Shown: positions 7,219 to 9,361 of the stretch, piece by piece | How the letters are laid out: each line of letters begins with the position of its first letter | Position numbering within the stretch: the first letter of the stretch is position 1 | NCBI GenBank assembly: GCA_002729295.1 | Contig: PBTU01000171.1 | Coordinates: 1-9,361 of the forward strand | Source: Verrucomicrobiales bacterium | Lineage (GTDB): Bacteria; Verrucomicrobiota; Verrucomicrobiia; Verrucomicrobiales; Akkermansiaceae | Length of the DNA stretch: 9,361 bases | Reading direction: 5' to 3' | Program-made: the position numbers and the translations under genes | The notes under the pieces: model-generated | What the model saw: only the letters and a program-made list of their open reading frames with translations | What the model was told of the DNA's origin: nothing | The model's database searches: none

Positions 7219-7246
7219 AATCTAATTTGTTGAGAATGGATCTCAA
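7219..7246 (-). promoter_or_regulatory. candidate promoter of the metal importer operon
   Basis: On the minus strand TTGAGA (7246-7241, five of six to TTGACA) and TAGATT (7224-7219, four of six to TATAAT) are 16 bases apart. The start of transcription would fall about five bases before the ATG at 7206, which fits the absence of a Shine-Dalgarno sequence but makes the leader very short. The -35 box is part of the inverted repeat at 7230-7246. Confidence 0.3.
7230..7246. promoter_or_regulatory. inverted repeat, candidate Fur- or YtgR-like metal operator
   Basis: TTGAGA (7230-7235), five bases, TCTCAA (7241-7246) is a perfect palindrome 24 bases upstream of the lipoprotein start. Its inner 15 bases TGAGAATGGATCTCA match the 7-1-7 Fur consensus at 10 of 14 defined positions by hand count. 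Its place over the candidate -35 box suits repression. The binder could be a Fur-family protein or the DtxR-like domain encoded in the same operon. Confidence 0.45.
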
Positions 7247-7356
7247 TAAGAATTTTCAGGTGATTTCCGCAATCTTTGCTCCCTTCTTGTAATCGGAACG
7301 GGCGTGGCAGCGAGCGGGCAATGGGTTGTAAGAGCATTCGACCATGGTTGACCCTC

Positions 7357-7581
7357 ATGGGGTTCAGACAATCATGGCTCCAGTCGGTGAGGGGGGCGAA
7401 CGAACTGGTTATTTTGGGTGCCGGAGTTTGTGGATTCTAAGCTGCGCTGACGGCCCTTCGTGCGGGTGGGTGTTGGCTGAGTTGCCAATTGGCTCAATCA
7501 TACCCCGAGGCGGCCTTGGTCGCGACCTATCGGGCTCCTTCAGATGAGTTTTTATTCGTGCGTCGCAAGCGGAGAAGTTAG
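7357..7581 (+). pseudogene. decayed N-terminal fragment with a Rossmann-type nucleotide-binding motif
   Basis: From the ATG at 7357 the frame reads a short lead and then NELVILGAGVCGF (residues 15-27), a beta-strand plus GxGxxG pattern typical of FAD- or NAD(P)-binding enzymes. A TAA at 7438-7440 interrupts it, and the same frame continues with AALTALRAGG, then AALVATYRAPSDEFLF, until TAG at 7579-7581. The text reads like protein on both sides of the stop, which suggests a mutated and truncated gene. The parent family cannot be fixed from this fragment. Another frame here (7344-7547) is open but does not read like a protein. Confidence 0.3.
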
Positions 7582-7606
7582 GACCCCTTCTACAGAGAAG
7601 ACTTGG

Positions 7607-7656
7607 CGGTCAGGATGGTTTGTGTGTGCGTCCCGGCCACACTTTTTTCCTGACCG
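7607..7656. repeat. 50 bp imperfect palindrome, REP-like
   Basis: The outer arms CGGTCAGGA (7607-7615) and TCCTGACCG (7648-7656) are perfect nine-base inverted repeats. Inside them, GTGTG and CACAC form a second pairing block around a G+C-rich centre (GCGTCCCGGC). The nested arms resemble REP/BIME palindromes. It lies just before the terminator and about 150 bases before repeat copy B. Confidence 0.5.
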
Positions 7657-7671
7657 GCCGCATCGCTTGAC

Positions 7672-7704
7672 AAAGTCCGATGGCCCAATGCGATCGGACT
7701 TTTT
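7672..7704 (+). terminator. intrinsic terminator on the plus strand
   Basis: AAAGTCCGAT (7672-7681) and ATCGGACTTT (7693-7702) form a perfect ten-base stem with an 11-base loop, and the T-run continues to 7704. On the minus strand the stem is followed by TTTGTC only, so plus-strand termination is favoured. No intact gene lies upstream on that strand; the decayed fragment at 7357-7581 is the likely former client, unless a small RNA is made here. Confidence 0.6.
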
Positions 7705-7760
7705 ATGCATAGGGGCTAGGGTCTGAGCCCGATCCTGGCGAATACTTTTCCAAGAAAAGT

Positions 7761-7836
7761 TGCTAGGAAATTGCTTTTGGCGGAAAGATCGCGGAAACCC
7801 GGGTTGGGTGGAATACATGGGGGAGAAAGGGGGTTG
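7761..7836 (+). repeat. dispersed ~76 bp repeat, copy B
   Basis: It begins TGCTAGGAAATTGCTTTT and ends AGAAAGGGGGTTG, 47 bases before the fumC start. It matches copy A at 59 of 76 and the visible part of copy C at 49 of 57 positions without gaps, by hand count. Its second half has four G-runs (GGG, GGG, GGGGG, GGGGG). A perfect CTTTTC-CAA-GAAAAG hairpin sits directly upstream (7745-7759). Confidence 0.87.
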
Positions 7837-7883
7837 CCGAAAGATGCCCTTGTCCCGTTCAAGGGTCTGACTATGCTGCCGCC

Positions 7884-9275
7884 ATGGTTAGAACTGAAAG
7901 TGACACCATGGGGACCGTGGAGGTTCCTTCCGACAGGTATTGGGGAGCCCAAACCCAGCGCTCAATCCAGAATTTCCCTATCGGGCCGGCCGGTTCGATG
8001 CCTCTAGAGATTATCCGCGGCTTCGGCTTCCTCAAGAAAGCCGCCGCGCTGACCAATGCCAGGTTGGGTGTGATGCCCCAAGAGAAGGCAGATCTCATCG
8101 CCAGGGCCTGCGACGAGATCATCGCCGGTGAACTCGACGAGCACTTTCCGCTTGTGGTCTGGCAGACCGGATCGGGCACCCAATCCAACATGAACAGCAA
8201 CGAGGTGATCGCCAACCGCTGTCACGTCCTTGAGGGCAACACTCTAGGCGAAGGCGAACGTTCCGTGCATCCCAACGACGACGTCAACAAGTCACAGTCC
8301 TCCAACGACACCTTCCCCACAGCGATGCACATTTCTGCCTACAAGCTCCTGGTGGAACAGACTATTCCCAAAGTCCGCCAACTCCGCGACACCCTCGCCG
8401 CCAAGTCCGAAGCCATGCGCGAGGTGGTCAAGATCGGCCGCACCCATTGGATGGACGCAACCCCCCTCACTCTTGGTCAAGAATTCTCCGGCTACGTTGC
8501 CCAACTTGATCACGGCCTGCGCGCGCTTGAAAACACCCTGCCCCATCTCACCGAACTTGCACTCGGCGGCACCGCTGTGGGAACCGGGTTGAATACGCCC
8601 GAGGGCTATGCCGAGATGGTGGCCAAAGACATCGCTGAACTGACGGGCCATCCCTTCGTCACGGCCCCCAACAAGTTCGAGTCGCTGGCCGCCCACGATG
8701 GCATTGTCGAATCCCACGGTGCCCTTAAACAACTCGCCGTCAGCCTGACCAAGATTGCCAATGACATCCGCCTGCTTGCCTCCGGGCCTCGCTCCGGCAT
8801 CGGAGAATTGGTCATTCCTGCCAACGAGCCTGGATCCTCCATTATGCCGGGCAAGGTCAATCCGACCCAGGTCGAAGCCCTGACGATGGTCTGCGCCCAG
8901 GTGATGGGTAACGACGTAGCGGTCACCTTCGGCGGCGCCAACGGCCACTTTGAGCTCAATGTTTACAAGCCGGTTATGATCAACGCCTTCATCCAGTCGG
9001 CCACCCTAATCGGTGATGCCTGCGCCGCCTTCAACGACCACTGCGCGGTGGGCATCGAACCTAATCAGGACCGCATTGACGAACACTTGCGAAACTCACT
9101 GATGCTGGTGACCGCCTTGAATCGCCATATTGGCTACGATAACGCTGCCAAGATTGCTAAAAAGGCGCATGCTGAGAACACCTCGCTCAAGGAAGCTGCT
9201 CTTGCCCTCGAACTATTGACTGGAGAGCAGTTCGATGAGTGGGTCGTGCCAGCTGATATGATCGGCTCATTCTAG
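7884..9275 (+). CDS. fumC: class II fumarate hydratase (fumarase C)
   Basis: This 463-residue enzyme reversibly hydrates fumarate to malate in the TCA cycle and works as a cytoplasmic homotetramer without an iron-sulfur cluster. Numbering matches E. coli FumC almost exactly: TGSGTQSNMN (95-104), HPND (129-132, the second binding site), SSN (139-141), catalytic His188 in GRTHWMD, and the fumarase/aspartase signature GSSIMPGKVNP (317-327) with catalytic Ser318 and Lys324. The GxxTxxE-type variations of aspartase and argininosuccinate lyase are not seen. The ATG at 7884 fits the usual N-terminus (MVRTESDTMGTVEVP); the Met at residue 9 is an unlikely alternative. No Shine-Dalgarno sequence or clear promoter precedes it. 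It is a single gene divergent from the importer and bracketed by two direct copies of the dispersed repeat. No terminator is visible before the window ends. Confidence 0.97.
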   Translation: MVRTESDTMGTVEVPSDRYWGAQTQRSIQNFPIGPAGSMPLEIIRGFGFLKKAAALTNARLGVMPQEKADLIARACDEIIAGELDEHFPLVVWQTGSGTQSNMNSNEVIANRCHVLEGNTLGEGERSVHPNDDVNKSQSSNDTFPTAMHISAYKLLVEQTIPKVRQLRDTLAAKSEAMREVVKIGRTHWMDATPLTLGQEFSGYVAQLDHGLRALENTLPHLTELALGGTAVGTGLNTPEGYAEMVAKDIAELTGHPFVTAPNKFESLAAHDGIVESHGALKQLAVSLTKIANDIRLLASGPRSGIGELVIPANEPGSSIMPGKVNPTQVEALTMVCAQVMGNDVAVTFGGANGHFELNVYKPVMINAFIQSATLIGDACAAFNDHCAVGIEPNQDRIDEHLRNSLMLVTALNRHIGYDNAAKIAKKAHAENTSLKEAALALELLTGEQFDEWVVPADMIGSF

Positions 9276-9304
9276 CCGTAGTCTCATTCGCTGTTCTCAT
9301 CAAC

Positions 9305-9361
9305 TGCTAGGAAATTGCTTTTACCGGAAGGATCGTGGAAACCAGGGTTTGGCGGTATACA
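9305..9361 (+). repeat. dispersed ~76 bp repeat, copy C, cut by window edge
   Basis: The first 57 bases of the repeat are present, starting 29 bases after the fumC stop codon. It shares TGCTAGGAAATTGCTTTT with copy B exactly and 49 of 57 positions overall by hand count. The remaining part lies beyond the window. Confidence 0.83.

Larger units (their letters stand above)
7207..7883. other. non-coding region between divergent metal importer operon and fumC
   Basis: This 677-base stretch separates the minus-strand importer from plus-strand fumC. From left to right it holds the importer's candidate promoter and operator (7219-7246), a decayed gene fragment (7357-7581), a REP-like palindrome (7607-7656), a plus-strand terminator (7672-7704), a small hairpin GGGCT/AGCCC (7713-7730), a CTTTTC-CAA-GAAAAG hairpin (7745-7759) and repeat copy B (7761-7836). 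No clear promoter for fumC was found. Confidence 0.6.

Noticed and set aside
6304..7233. 309-codon open frame on the plus strand opposite the lipoprotein gene
   Set aside because: It lies wholly antisense to a clear TroA-family gene with all ligands intact, and its translation has no recognisable motif. It is a codon-bias shadow.
7344..7547. 67-codon plus-strand frame before the REP-like element
   Set aside because: Its composition is not protein-like, whereas another frame over the same bases carries a Rossmann-type motif.
8292..8948. 218-codon minus-strand frame inside fumC
   Set aside because: It is antisense to the conserved fumarase sequence and has no motif of its own.
7761..9361. Repeats around fumC as integron attC sites
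   Set aside because: The repeat is not an imperfect palindrome, its two ends are not complementary, and no integrase gene is visible.
2754..9361. Repeat copies as a CRISPR array
   Set aside because: There are only three diverged copies thousands of bases apart, with genes between them and no short regular spacers.

Overview
The window looks like a piece of a chromosome from the PVC group, most likely Verrucomicrobiota. The main reason is a gene pair at the left end: a cytochrome-like PSCyt1/DUF1549/DUF1553 protein followed by a DUF1501 protein with a Tat-type leader. Such pairs occur in large paralogous numbers in Planctomycetota and Verrucomicrobiota. The phylum call is an inference; there is no rRNA or other marker here.

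Layout: bases 1-2687 hold the DUF1549/DUF1553 gene and the start of the DUF1501 gene, both on the minus strand and overlapping by one base (TGATG). Bases 2688-3092 are non-coding and hold the first copy of a dispersed repeat. Bases 3093-7206 are a tight minus-strand operon for a TroABCD/MntABCD/YtgABCD-type metal importer, in the order lipoprotein, ATPase, long permease, short permease. Bases 7207-7883 are non-coding: a promoter/operator candidate for the importer, a decayed gene fragment with a Rossmann-type motif, a REP-like palindrome, a plus-strand terminator and the second repeat copy. Bases 7884-9275 are a complete class II fumarase gene (fumC) on the plus strand. A third repeat copy starts at 9305 and runs off the window.

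The most interesting item is the long permease (4004-5410). Its first ~298 residues are an ordinary metal ABC permease, but residues ~317-450 form a DtxR/MntR-like repressor domain (winged helix plus metal/dimerisation part). Chlamydia, another PVC member, has the same architecture in YtgCR, where cleavage of the permease releases an iron-dependent repressor of its own operon. A perfect inverted repeat upstream of the importer's first gene (7230-7246) is a natural candidate target. Together these would form a self-contained metal import and sensing circuit in one transcript.

The second point is a ~76 bp dispersed repeat, not previously known to me, present three times in the same orientation within 6.6 kb, with two copies bracketing fumC.
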